Below, in pieces: positions 46,916 to 54,687 of a stretch of 54,687 nucleotides of DNA. A model generated the notes under the pieces. The model made no database searches. It saw only the letters and a program-made list of their open reading frames with translations, and was not told the DNA's origin. The position numbers and the translations under genes are program-made. This stretch comes from Geminicoccus sp. (GTDB lineage Bacteria > Pseudomonadota > Alphaproteobacteria > UBA7985). Within the stretch, counting starts at the first letter, position 1. The number at the start of each line of letters is the position of its first letter. The stretch spans positions 1 through 54,687 of the forward strand of contig PAPT01000012.1 in NCBI GenBank assembly GCA_002708995.1, written 5' to 3'.

Positions 46916-48187
46916 ATGAGCGCTGAGGGAAACCAGCCGCCCAAGGGCTTGGGTGCCGTCACCAGACGGATGCGGTCGATGTTTCGGCGTCGGGGCAGAG
47001 CGGGTGCAGCGACAGCCGATCCCGCTGATAAGGCGCAGATTGATACCATGATCGGCACGACCGAGGATCCCAGTCAGGCGCCACTGATGGAGCACCTGCG
47101 CGAGCTGCGCCAGCGTGTGTTCATCTACATCGTCGTGTTCTTCGTGCTGACCGTCGGTGCGTTCTTCCTCGCCCGGCCGATCTATCTGTTCCTTGCCGAG
47201 CCGATCATCGCTGTGTTCGAGCGCAACGGTCTGCCGACGGTGTTCATCGTGACCAGCCCGTTCGAGAAGTTCTTCGCCGACTTCTCACTGGCGCTGTTCG
47301 TCGGCTTTGCCATCACGCTGCCCGTGCTGCTGTTCCAGATCTGGCGCTTCGTCGCGCCGGGCTTGTACAGCAATGAGAAGGGGGCGATGCGGCCGTTCCT
47401 GATCGCTTCGCCCATTCTGTTCGTGACGGGCATAGCCTTCGTCTACTTCGTGGTCATGCCGATGGCCTTCACCTTTCTGATCGGCTACGCGCTCAACGGT
47501 GGCGAATTCAATATGTCGCGCTCGGAGGCCGAGTTTCAGGCGGTGCTGGAGACCTACCGCGCCGCCACGGCGACCTTTCTGGGCATGAACCCCGCCGAGG
47601 CCGGGCGAGAGGCCTTCGTTGCCGCCGGGGAAGCCTACCGCTCCGCTCTGCGCGATATGGCCCAGCTGCGGCCACTGGATAAGGTCAGCATCGACCCGCA
47701 GACCAAAATCGCTGACTACCTGCGCGATTCCATGCGTATGCTGATCGGGGGCGGGCTCGGCTTCCAGTTGCCGGTCGCGCTGACGCTGATGGTGCGCTCG
47801 GGGCTGGTGTCGACCAAGTTCCTTAAGCGGAACCGCAAGTTTGCCGTCCTGATCCTGTTCATCCTCTCCGGGGTGCTGACCCCGCCGGACATCATCTCGC
47901 AGGCCATGCTCGGCGGTCCCATGTACCTGCTCTATGAGGCCGCGATCTTCATCGGTGGGCGGATTGAGACCTATCAGCGGGCGAACAACCCCTACTGGGC
48001 CGACGACAGCGCCGACGACGAGAACGAGAACCAGATTTTTGACGCAGCGTCCGATGAGGACGATTACGACGCGGGGTCGGTTGCGTCAGAATCAGCGGCT
48101 GAGGCCGCAAAGCCCAAGATCCTGAAGACAACCCCGAAGCCGTTGGGGGATGAAGGGCTGCTCAAACCAGACCCGGATGACGACTAG
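46916..48187 (+). CDS. tatC: TatC, with enlarged periplasmic loop and long termini
   Basis: The receptor for twin-arginine signals: LMEHLRELRQRVFIYI near residue 57, TSPFEKFFADFSLALFVGFAITLPVLLFQIWRFVAPGLYSNEK, then GFQLPVALTLMVRSGLVST and LTPPDIISQAMLGGPMYLLYEAAI. It has six predicted helices. Compared with the usual 250-270 residues, this one has 423: a basic N-terminal extension of about 55, an acidic C-terminal tail of about 80 and an insertion of some 60 residues in the second periplasmic loop (about 195-263). The next gene overlaps by 11 bases. serS, common after tatC, is not here. Confidence 0.95.
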   Translation: MSAEGNQPPKGLGAVTRRMRSMFRRRGRAGAATADPADKAQIDTMIGTTEDPSQAPLMEHLRELRQRVFIYIVVFFVLTVGAFFLARPIYLFLAEPIIAVFERNGLPTVFIVTSPFEKFFADFSLALFVGFAITLPVLLFQIWRFVAPGLYSNEKGAMRPFLIASPILFVTGIAFVYFVVMPMAFTFLIGYALNGGEFNMSRSEAEFQAVLETYRAATATFLGMNPAEAGREAFVAAGEAYRSALRDMAQLRPLDKVSIDPQTKIADYLRDSMRMLIGGGLGFQLPVALTLMVRSGLVSTKFLKRNRKFAVLILFILSGVLTPPDIISQAMLGGPMYLLYEAAIFIGGRIETYQRANNPYWADDSADDENENQIFDAASDEDDYDAGSVASESAAEAAKPKILKTTPKPLGDEGLLKPDPDDD

Positions 48188-49145
48188 GGTGCGCCCGGCT
48201 GCTGCGCGTTGCGGTTTGCCCAGCTGGCGGCTTCTGACGCGCGGAGGGCTGCGCCTGATCACAGCCTTCGTGCTTTCAGTGCCGCTTCTGTTTGCCGGGG
48301 TGCAGGCATCGGCGCAGGCTCAGACGCCTACGGATATTCCGCTCGAAGACCAGTTCGAGGTCATGCTCGATGCGTTGCTGGCCGGGGACGACCCCTTCGA
48401 TCAGCTGCCGCAATCGGCCGCTGACATCCTGCGTTACGCCGAGGGCTTTCCCAGCCGGGCTTACTTTCCGGAGGCCTACGGCGCCCATCTCTACAGCCTC
48501 AGTCAGCAGGCGTTGCGCAGCGCCACCGGTGCACGAGCCCCCCCAGCGGCCCAAGGCTTTGACTTCCTGAAGCTGGCTGCCCTGACCGGCTATGCACCCG
48601 CTCAGCTCGATCTGGGCGCGCGGCTGGCGCTGGGCGATGGCCTTGGGCAGAATCCGGCGCTGGCGCGCATCTGGTTCGAACAGGCGGCTCAGTCCGGGCT
48701 GCGCGATGCCCAGTTCAACCTCGCGCTTATGCTGGATCTGGGGCAGGGCGGGTCGACAGACCGGGCGGCTGCGGCGGAATGGTACCAGCGCGCAGCCGAG
48801 TCCGGTGACACGGCCGCGCAGTTCCGGCTTGCAACCCTCTATGAGCGTGGCGAAGGCGTCGCGCAGGACTGGGCGCAGGCGGCGGCATGGTATGGCCGCG
48901 CGGTCGAGGGCGGTTCGGCGGCGGCGGCATACAACCTCGCCATTCTCCATCTTCACGGAAGGGGCGTGGCCATGGATCCTGAACGGGAGCAGGCCCTGCT
49001 GGCACAGGCAGCGCTGGCGGGTGATGCGCCCGCACAGACCGCGCTGATGGAGACGTTCTGGGCGGGGCTCACGGCGCGGCTCACAGCGGGACTGTTCGGC
49101 AGCTGGTCCGCGGACGAGGCGCCGCAGAGCGCAGACAGTCAGTAA
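48177..49145 (+). CDS. Exported Sel1-repeat protein
   Basis: A 322-residue protein with a signal peptide ending near ASAQAQ and four to five Sel1-like (TPR-type) repeats at about residues 125-290, e.g. AQLDLGARLALGDGLGQNPALARIWFEQAAQSG and AQFRLATLYERGEGVAQDWAQAAAWYGRAVEGG. Such repeats form helical scaffolds for protein contacts in the envelope. The start at 48177 overlaps tatC, so it is probably expressed with the Tat operon. Confidence 0.85.
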   Translation: MTTRVRPAAARCGLPSWRLLTRGGLRLITAFVLSVPLLFAGVQASAQAQTPTDIPLEDQFEVMLDALLAGDDPFDQLPQSAADILRYAEGFPSRAYFPEAYGAHLYSLSQQALRSATGARAPPAAQGFDFLKLAALTGYAPAQLDLGARLALGDGLGQNPALARIWFEQAAQSGLRDAQFNLALMLDLGQGGSTDRAAAAEWYQRAAESGDTAAQFRLATLYERGEGVAQDWAQAAAWYGRAVEGGSAAAAYNLAILHLHGRGVAMDPEREQALLAQAALAGDAPAQTALMETFWAGLTARLTAGLFGSWSADEAPQSADSQ

Positions 49146-50044
49146 AGCCGCTGGTTTTCCTGTAGGTAATCACGCGCTTCCATTAGGATGCCGCGCCGGA
49201 TCAGGGTCGGGTCGACGGCGTAGTCCGCACCCAGTTCAAATCGGGTCATGGCCTGAAACAGCGTTTGTGCGCGCTTGAAGTCCAACCGTCCTTTGTCGTC
49301 GAACAGCGCGATATCGTCGTCGATTGAGTCAAGCCCGAGTGCAGCGGCCAGCGTCGAAGCATAGGCCTCCGAGCGATTGATCCCGCGCGGACAGTAGAGC
49401 AGCGGCCGGCTGCAGGCCTCCGAGGGCTTGGGTTCAAAGCCGTCGCCGGGCCGGGTCAGGGAGTAGGTAATCACCTGATCACCGACCTGCCGCTGGGGCT
49501 GGTCCGGCCCGATCACCACGTCTTCGGAGACCGGGCAGAAGCTGAGGCTGCCGATGCAGTCACCCGGCGGTGCGTAGCGACGCGCCACCTCCCGCACCGT
49601 CACAAGGTTATGCCGGAAGCGATAGATCCGCATCAGCCGGGCGAAGGCTCGGGCCGAATAGACCGGATCGACGAAAGCAGCGTGACCCGAGGCGTCGGCG
49701 CCGATCTGCCCCTTCCACTGCGCCCCGCCGGGGGTCTTGAGGCACCAGAAGTTGTTGATGTTGGCGCAGCGCCCCAGATCGAGCCCGGCGGTGGCGGCGA
49801 CGGCTTCGAGGGTGCCGGCTTCGGTCTGGCGATAGAGGCCGTAGGGGTCCAGTGCCGCCTGTCGGCCATCGCGCAGGAGGCCGGCGAAGTCCTGCGATCG
49901 CTCACGGGTTTCAGCCTGCTCATCCCGGCAGCCGGTGAGCAGGATCAGCAGCGCTGTCAGAGCCAGCAGGATGGCGGTGGCACGGGTGAAGACCCGCCCG
50001 GGGCCTGTCTGACTTGGCTCAAAGGATTTGGTCACCGCGTCCAT
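49139..50044 (-). CDS. Lipoprotein with phage P5-like lysis-related domain
   Basis: This 301-residue lipoprotein has lipobox LLTGC (Cys39). Its middle part (INNFWCLKTPGGAQWKGQIGADASGHAAFVDPVYSARAFARLMRIYRFRHNLVTVREVARRYAPPGD) resembles the domain of phage 'structural protein P5'-like muralytic proteins that begin N-N-P-G-N-I. Here the typical NNP is changed to NNFW and several extra Cys are present, so activity is uncertain. The start at 50044 gives a proper lipoprotein signal; a longer frame to 50434 overlaps ccmC. The tail overlaps the Sel1 gene end by seven bases. Confidence 0.65.
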   Translation of the reverse strand: MDAVTKSFEPSQTGPGRVFTRATAILLALTALLILLTGCRDEQAETRERSQDFAGLLRDGRQAALDPYGLYRQTEAGTLEAVAATAGLDLGRCANINNFWCLKTPGGAQWKGQIGADASGHAAFVDPVYSARAFARLMRIYRFRHNLVTVREVARRYAPPGDCIGSLSFCPVSEDVVIGPDQPQRQVGDQVITYSLTRPGDGFEPKPSEACSRPLLYCPRGINRSEAYASTLAAALGLDSIDDDIALFDDKGRLDFKRAQTLFQAMTRFELGADYAVDPTLIRRGILMEARDYLQENQRLY

Positions 50045-50240
50045 AAAACCGAAAATAGTCTCCGTCTGTGTCGACAACGTGTCTGATAGAGCTTTCTTCC
50101 TGGCTTTCCCACTGCCGCCAAGCGCCAAAGGGTAGCCGGGCGCCCCGACACGGGGCTTTCGCAGAATGCAAGGGTCGGTTGAGCGCCCTGCGGCAACCTT
50201 CAGTTTGAGTTTGTCGGGAAAACCGTCCATATCCAACGCC

Positions 50241-51083
50241 ATGCATAAGTTTGCCAATCCGACCCGTTTCATGCGCTGGGCCGATGCCACCCAGCCGGTT
50301 CTGCTCGCACTGGGTGTGTTGCTGGCGCTGGGCGGCATGGGCTGGGGCCTGCAGGTGCCGCCCGACGATGAAATGTTTGAGCTGATCAAGCCCTTGTTCG
50401 TGCATGTGCCCTCCGCGGGGCTGTCGCTGATCATCTACGGCAGCATGTCGCTGGCGGCCTTCGTCGCGCTGGTCTGGCGCCACCCGCTGCCTGAGATCTA
50501 CTGTCTGGCCGCCGCGCCGGTGGGGGCGATTGTCACCATCGTGGCGCTGGTGACCGGCGCGCTGTGGGGTAAGCCGACGCTCAACACCTACTGGGATTGG
50601 CGCGACCCACGCATGGTGCTCGAGCTGCTGCTGCTGTTCCAGTATCTGACCTACATCGTGCTGGTGCGGGTGCTCTCGCAGCGTGATCCTGCACTCGCGC
50701 GGCGGGTGGGGTCGATTTTCCTCGTCGCCAGCGTGGTGACGGTCCTGCTCTCCAAGTTCGTGACCGAGTGGTTTCTGGTGCTGCATCAGGCCTCCAGCGG
50801 CGCAAACGTGGTCCAGCTGACCGGTCGGGTCATCCTCAATCTGCTCGGACGGGGCGAGGGCGACGAGAGCGGTGATGCCGCCGCCGCCGCGGCAGCCGAG
50901 GACGACGGCATCGCCGGGGTCTATGTCCCGCCGTTGCTGATCACCATGCTCGGCACCTATCTGTTCTACATGGCCGTGGGCATCTGGCTGATGCGCTATG
51001 AGCTGATCCGCATGCGGCTGCGCTCCCTGCGCCGGAAGCAGGCCGCCGCGCACACCTTCATCGAAGAAGCGACGGGGACCTGA
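50241..51083 (+). CDS. ccmC: CcmC, haem handling protein (divergent WWD region)
   Basis: CcmC attaches haem to CcmE during cytochrome c maturation. The 280-residue protein has six helices and the two haem-ligand His, in LFVHVPSA and LVLHQASS. The Trp-rich loop, usually WGTWWVWDARLT, reads LNTYWDWRDPRM here. An Ala/Asp-rich insertion (AAAAAAAEDDG) sits in a loop after the second His. The ATG at 50241 gives the usual MHKFANPTRF start. ccmA and ccmB are not upstream; ccmD follows three bases after the stop. Confidence 0.88.
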   Translation: MHKFANPTRFMRWADATQPVLLALGVLLALGGMGWGLQVPPDDEMFELIKPLFVHVPSAGLSLIIYGSMSLAAFVALVWRHPLPEIYCLAAAPVGAIVTIVALVTGALWGKPTLNTYWDWRDPRMVLELLLLFQYLTYIVLVRVLSQRDPALARRVGSIFLVASVVTVLLSKFVTEWFLVLHQASSGANVVQLTGRVILNLLGRGEGDESGDAAAAAAAEDDGIAGVYVPPLLITMLGTYLFYMAVGIWLMRYELIRMRLRSLRRKQAAAHTFIEEATGT

Positions 51084-51086
51084 GCT

Positions 51087-51230
51087 ATGTGGGATGACCG
51101 CAGCGTTGCCATCTGGGGCAGTTACAGCGCCGCCGTGCTGGCCATGATCGTCGCTCTGATCGGCGCGCGCTGGCTGCTGTCCCGCGCCCGTCGCGAGCTG
51201 CACGACCTCCAGGAGGACCGGGATCAGTGA
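51087..51230 (+). CDS. ccmD: CcmD, small membrane protein of haem export
   Basis: A 47-residue protein with one helix (IWGSYSAAVLAMIVALIGARWLL) and a basic then acidic tail (SRARRELHDLQEDRDQ). Its size and position between ccmC and ccmE identify CcmD, which releases holo-CcmE from the CcmABC complex. The stop overlaps the ccmE GTG start (GTGA). Confidence 0.88.
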   Translation: MWDDRSVAIWGSYSAAVLAMIVALIGARWLLSRARRELHDLQEDRDQ

Positions 51231-51670
51231 GACGCTCCCGCGTCGGCAGTCGGCTGCTCTGGGTCAGCCTTGGTGCCATCCTCGCCGCCGGTGCCGTGCT
51301 GCTGATCGTGCTGTCTCTGCCCGGGCAGCTCAACGCCTTCCGCACACCATCGCAGATCGTCGCCGCCGAGTTGCCGCCGGGTAAGGTCTTCCGCCTCGGC
51401 GGTCAGATAGTCCCGGGCTCCTACAGCACCCCAGACGGCATCGAGCACCGCTTCACCCTCGCCGACAGCGACGGCGGCAGCATGGCGCTGCGCTACAGCG
51501 GCGCCCTGCCGGACCTGTTCCGCGAAGGGCAGGGGATCATCGCCACCGGCACGCTGAGCGCCGCGGGCGATTTCGAGGCCAGCACGCTGCTGACCAAGCA
51601 CGACGAGGCCTACGTCCCGCGCGAGCTGCGTGAGCACGGCGAAGCCGCCACGGACAGCGCCCCACAATGA
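51227..51670 (+). CDS. ccmE: CcmE, haem chaperone
   Basis: Binds haem covalently in the periplasm and hands it to CcmF. The 147-residue protein has an N-terminal anchor (about residues 10-31), the OB-fold (FRLGGQIVPGSYS, MALRYSGALPDLFREGQGIIATG) and the haem-binding His125 with Tyr129 (KHDEAYVP). The GTG start overlaps ccmD by four bases. Confidence 0.96.
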   Translation: MRRSRVGSRLLWVSLGAILAAGAVLLIVLSLPGQLNAFRTPSQIVAAELPPGKVFRLGGQIVPGSYSTPDGIEHRFTLADSDGGSMALRYSGALPDLFREGQGIIATGTLSAAGDFEASTLLTKHDEAYVPRELREHGEAATDSAPQ

Positions 51671-53658
51671 TCGCCGAGTGGTCGCATCTGGCGCTGATGC
51701 TGGCCCTGCCGCTGGTCGGGCTGCAGCTGTTGCTCGCCTTCCTGCCCGCCGCGCCACTGGGCCTCAACGAAGCCCTGCGCGCCCGCGCGGTGCGGGGGAC
51801 GGCGGTGCTGGGCGCCGGTCTGATCAGCCTGTCGTTTCTCGGGCTGATCGCCAGCTTCGTCGCCGGTGATTTCAGCGTCAAAACCGCCTTTGACCACAGC
51901 CACAGCGCCAAGCCGCTGCTCTACAAAGTCTCCGGGACCTGGGGCAACCACGAGGGCTCGATCCTGCTGTGGGTGCTGATCCTGAGCCTGTTTGGCGGCC
52001 TGCTTGCCCTGACCGGCCAAAGGGGCGAGGCGCGCGGCGCTGCTCCCGCGCTGATCACCCGCGCGCTGGGGGTGCAGGCGCTGGTAACGCTGGCCTTCCT
52101 CGCCTTCACCATTTTCACCTCCAACCCCTTCGAGCGCATTTTGCCTGCGCCGACGGAGGGTCGGGGGCTGAACCCCCTGCTGCAGGATATCGGGCTCGCG
52201 CTGCATCCGCCGCTGCTCTATCTGGGCTATGTCGGGTTTTCGCTGACCTTCGCGCTGACCGTCGCCGCGCTGCTGCGCGGGGAGGCGGACCGAGACTGGG
52301 CGCGGCTGGTGCGGCCCTGGGCCCTACTGGCCTGGACCGGGCTGACCGGCGGGATCGCGCTGGGCAGCTGGTGGGCCTACTACGAGCTGGGCTGGGGCGG
52401 GTTCTGGTTCTGGGACCCGGTCGAGAACCTCTCCTTCATGCCGTGGCTGACTGGTACCGCGTTCATCCATTCGCTGATGGTGGTGGAGAAAACCGGCGCG
52501 CTGCGGGTCTGGACGCTGTTCCTCGGCGTGGTCACCTTCGTGCTGGCGATCCTGGGAACCTTCGTGGTCCGCTCCGGGCTGCTGACCTCGGTCCACGCCT
52601 TTGCCGTTGACCCCAGTCGGGGGGTCTTCATCCTCGGCATTCTCGGGCTGACCGTGATCGGCGCCTTTGGCCTGTTCGCCTGGCGCGCGCCGCAGTTCCG
52701 GCCCGGCGGTGGTTTCGCTCCGGTGAGCCGTGAGGGCGCGCTGGTGCTCAATAATCTGTTCCTGTCCACGGGCGCTGCGGTGGTGCTGCTCGGTACCTTC
52801 TTCCCGCTGATCGCCGAGGCCTTCGGCCAGCCACTGAGCGTGGGTAAGCCCTACTTCGATGCGACCTTCCTGCCTTTTATGGTGCCGCTGATCCTGCTGA
52901 TGGCGCTGGGGCCGTTCCTGCCGTGGCAGCGCCTGCGCCGTGACGCTGAGGCGGCCCACGCCCTCCGGCGCCACCTGCTGACCCTCGCGATCGCCGCTGT
53001 CGTACTCGCAGCAGTGGTCACCGGCGTGCTGCTGTGGCTGAGCCAGCCGCGCCTGTCGCTGCCCGTCATCCTCGGGCTGGGGCTGGCGGGATGGCTGGTC
53101 GCCGGCGGCGTCTCACGCCTGCTGCAGAGCCTGCGCGGGGGGCAGCGCCCGGCGTTGAGCGCCTGGGCGGTCAGCCTCGCCCACGCGGGCCTCGGTGTCG
53201 CTGTTTTCGGCATGATCGCCGGCTCGGCCATGGTGCAGGAACGCACCCTCAACCTGCAGGTCGGCGACAGGGCGCAGGTCGGCCACCTGACCTTCCGCCT
53301 CGACGGCGTGCGGGAGCAGGGCGAAGACCCGGCTGCCGGCCGCAACTTCATCTCCGCCTTTGCCGATATCAGCCTGCTGACGGCCGACGGCAGCGGGGTG
53401 CAGGCGAGGCTGGCGCCCGAACGGCGCTTCTACCCCGTGCGCGGGGACAGCACCACCGAAGCCGCGATCCGGACCACGTGGCTGGGGGATGTCTTCCTCG
53501 CCTTTAACACGCAGGCACCCGACGGCGGCTACGTGCTGACGCTGAGCTGGCGGCCGCTGATTCCGTGGCTGTGGCTGGGGGCCGTGCTGATGGTGCTGGG
53601 TGGGTCGTGCGGCCTCGCTGCCTCGATCCGCCGCCAGAGAAGGGGCCTCCGCCCATGA
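51667..53658 (+). CDS. ccmF: CcmF, cytochrome c haem lyase
   Basis: The core of the haem lyase. The 663-residue membrane protein has GTWGNHEGSILLWVLIL, the WWD domain (LGSWWAYYELGWGGFWFWDPVENLSFMPWL), HPPLLYLGYVGFS with ligand His, and RSGLLTSVHAFA with further His. About 14-15 helices and a periplasmic domain near the C-terminus are predicted. The start overlaps ccmE (ATGA), the end overlaps ccmG. Confidence 0.97.
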   Translation: MIAEWSHLALMLALPLVGLQLLLAFLPAAPLGLNEALRARAVRGTAVLGAGLISLSFLGLIASFVAGDFSVKTAFDHSHSAKPLLYKVSGTWGNHEGSILLWVLILSLFGGLLALTGQRGEARGAAPALITRALGVQALVTLAFLAFTIFTSNPFERILPAPTEGRGLNPLLQDIGLALHPPLLYLGYVGFSLTFALTVAALLRGEADRDWARLVRPWALLAWTGLTGGIALGSWWAYYELGWGGFWFWDPVENLSFMPWLTGTAFIHSLMVVEKTGALRVWTLFLGVVTFVLAILGTFVVRSGLLTSVHAFAVDPSRGVFILGILGLTVIGAFGLFAWRAPQFRPGGGFAPVSREGALVLNNLFLSTGAAVVLLGTFFPLIAEAFGQPLSVGKPYFDATFLPFMVPLILLMALGPFLPWQRLRRDAEAAHALRRHLLTLAIAAVVLAAVVTGVLLWLSQPRLSLPVILGLGLAGWLVAGGVSRLLQSLRGGQRPALSAWAVSLAHAGLGVAVFGMIAGSAMVQERTLNLQVGDRAQVGHLTFRLDGVREQGEDPAAGRNFISAFADISLLTADGSGVQARLAPERRFYPVRGDSTTEAAIRTTWLGDVFLAFNTQAPDGGYVLTLSWRPLIPWLWLGAVLMVLGGSCGLAASIRRQRRGLRP

Positions 53659-54218
53659 CCCGCATTCTGGTGCGCCTCGCCATCATTATTCTTGGTACCG
53701 CCTCGATCCTGCTCGTCGGCTCACTGTTCTGGTTCGGCCTCAGTCCGCAGCGCGATCCGGCGCAGTTCCCGGCCCAGACCACGGCGCTGGCCCCGGACCT
53801 CTCCGCGCTGGATCAGGCTACCCCGCTCCCCGGATACGAAGCGCTGGCTGATCTGGTGGCAGCAACGCCAAGCGACGGTCCTTACGTGGTCAATTTCTTC
53901 GCCAGCTGGTGCCAGCCGTGCCGGTTGGAGCACCCCTATTTGCTGGCCTTCGCCGACGCCAACCCCGGGCGCTTGCTCGGGCTGGCCTACCGCGATGATC
54001 CGCTGGCCTCGGCCCAGTATCTGACCACCGACGGCAACCCCTACGCCGCCGTTGCCTCCGACAGCGACAGTCTCAACGCGCTCAACTTTGGCCTCACCGG
54101 CGTGCCGGAAACCTACGTGTTCAGCGCCGAAGGAACCCTGCTGTTCCGTTCGCCCGGGCCGCTGGTCGGGGCGCTGCGCAGTCAGTTCGAGGCAGCGTGG
54201 GGGGCGGCGAGCCAATGA
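53655..54218 (+). CDS. ccmG: CcmG/DsbE, thioredoxin-like reductant for apocytochrome c
   Basis: A 187-residue membrane-anchored thioredoxin. The anchor is at about residues 5-27 and the active site is WCQPC (Cys86, Cys89), with the cis-Pro in TGVPETYVF. It reduces the CXXCH Cys pair of apocytochrome c. The start overlaps ccmF by four bases and the stop overlaps ccmH. Confidence 0.95.
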   Translation: MTRILVRLAIIILGTASILLVGSLFWFGLSPQRDPAQFPAQTTALAPDLSALDQATPLPGYEALADLVAATPSDGPYVVNFFASWCQPCRLEHPYLLAFADANPGRLLGLAYRDDPLASAQYLTTDGNPYAAVASDSDSLNALNFGLTGVPETYVFSAEGTLLFRSPGPLVGALRSQFEAAWGAASQ

Positions 54219-54687
54219 TGCTGACCCCACCACGCAGCGCGTTGCAGCCGGTCAGGGCATCTGTTGCGCTGCTGACCGGGCTGGTTCTGACGCTGCTGCT
54301 CGCGCCTGCGCAGGCGCTGGGCCAGAGCCTCGAAGAAATCCGCGCCAAGGCCCTCTACAACGAGCTGCGATGTGTGGTCTGCGCGGGCCAGAGCATTGCC
54401 GAGTCTCACGCCGAGTTGGCACAGGACATGCGCGCGCAGGTCGACCGCCTGATCCTCGCGGGGCAGTCTGACGCAGAAATCCGCAGCTGGTTTGTCGAAC
54501 GCTACGGTGATGCGGTGCTGATGCCCCCGCCGCTGAATGCCCTGACGCTGGGGCTGTGGTTCGGGCCGGTGGTGATCTTCGTGCTCGGGCTGGGCATTAC
54601 CCTGCTGGTGCTCCGGCGCGGGCAGGCGCGCCTGGGCGCGCCCGGCACAGACAACTTGGCCTCGGGTGATGATGACCAGCGGGGAGA
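54215..54687 (+). CDS. ccmH: CcmH/CycL, partial at the right edge
   Basis: The open frame starts with ATG-ATG (54215 or 54218) overlapping the ccmG stop and reaches the end of the window without a stop. It encodes a signal peptide (LVLTLLLAPAQALG), the redox motif LRCVVC (Cys53, Cys56) in ELRCVVCAGQSIAES, and the membrane helix LGLWFGPVVIFVLGLGITLLVL. CcmH presents apocytochrome to CcmF. The 157 codons seen are close to the full length of a short CcmH; a fused CcmI part cannot be excluded. Confidence 0.93.
   Translation, partial: MMLTPPRSALQPVRASVALLTGLVLTLLLAPAQALGQSLEEIRAKALYNELRCVVCAGQSIAESHAELAQDMRAQVDRLILAGQSDAEIRSWFVERYGDAVLMPPPLNALTLGLWFGPVVIFVLGLGITLLVLRRGQARLGAPGTDNLASGDDDQRG

Noticed and set aside
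50019-51203. 394-codon open frame antisense to ccmC
   Set aside because: A shadow of ccmC and the lipoprotein region with repetitive His/Gln/Arg composition.
51610-52206. 198-codon open frame antisense to ccmF
   Set aside because: It overlaps the conserved CcmF start; a Gln/Arg/Ala-rich shadow.

Overview
The window is chromosomal, GC-rich DNA of an alphaproteobacterium. The gene families and several alphaproteobacterial blocks support this: erpA-xthA facing dgt-argS-SPOR, scpA-scpB-tatA-tatB-tatC, clpS-clpA, mdh-sucCD-sucAB, ccmC-D-E-F-G-H, plus SapC, DUF882 and bpt. I cannot name the genus; a Parvularcula- or Hyphomonas-like lineage would fit but this is only an impression. I see no tRNA, rRNA, CRISPR array, transposase, phage integration site or replication origin.

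Layout. 0-12.8 kb is an envelope and regulatory stretch: a lipoprotein, a MipA/OmpV outer membrane protein, a small membrane protein, an alpha/beta hydrolase, a YcgN-type Cys-cluster protein, a TetR regulator, a frameshifted DUF882 peptidase, an L,D-transpeptidase remnant, a PNPOx-fold protein, SapC, two unknown envelope proteins and an OmpR-type two-component system. 13-19 kb holds clpS-clpA, a GNAT acyltransferase and nth-ridA. 19-31 kb is a TCA-cycle region (mdh, sucC, sucD, sucA, sucB) interrupted by a kefF-kefC pair and by an inverted serine-hydrolase-like lipoprotein gene. 31-38 kb holds a broken metZ facing an Lrp/AsnC regulator, an NhaD-type antiporter, bpt and ilvD. 38-49 kb has xthA-erpA, dgt, argS, a SPOR protein, scpAB, tatABC and a Sel1-repeat protein. 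49-54.7 kb has a lipoprotein facing the cytochrome c maturation operon, which runs off the right edge inside ccmH.

How the genes work together. Bpt (adds Leu to N-terminal Asp/Glu), ClpS (adaptor) and ClpA (unfoldase) form most of a bacterial N-degron pathway. SucA, SucB, SucC, SucD and Mdh cover 2-oxoglutarate to succinate and malate to oxaloacetate. Lpd is absent from the window and SucB seems to lack its E3-binding domain. TatABC and CcmCDEFGH are export and haem-attachment machines.

The most distinctive feature is gene decay and divergence inside an otherwise intact housekeeping region. kefC has three in-frame stops. metZ has a nonsense codon and a frameshift. The DUF882 gene is frameshifted and an L,D-transpeptidase is reduced to a fragment. 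Two hydrolases have lost key catalytic elements. Regulatory structures worth testing are an orphan minus-strand terminator in front of ridA, a perfect 10-bp tandem repeat at the two-component promoter, inverted repeats between metZ and lrp, and an intrinsic terminator between tatA and tatB. I found no convincing undescribed multi-gene system.
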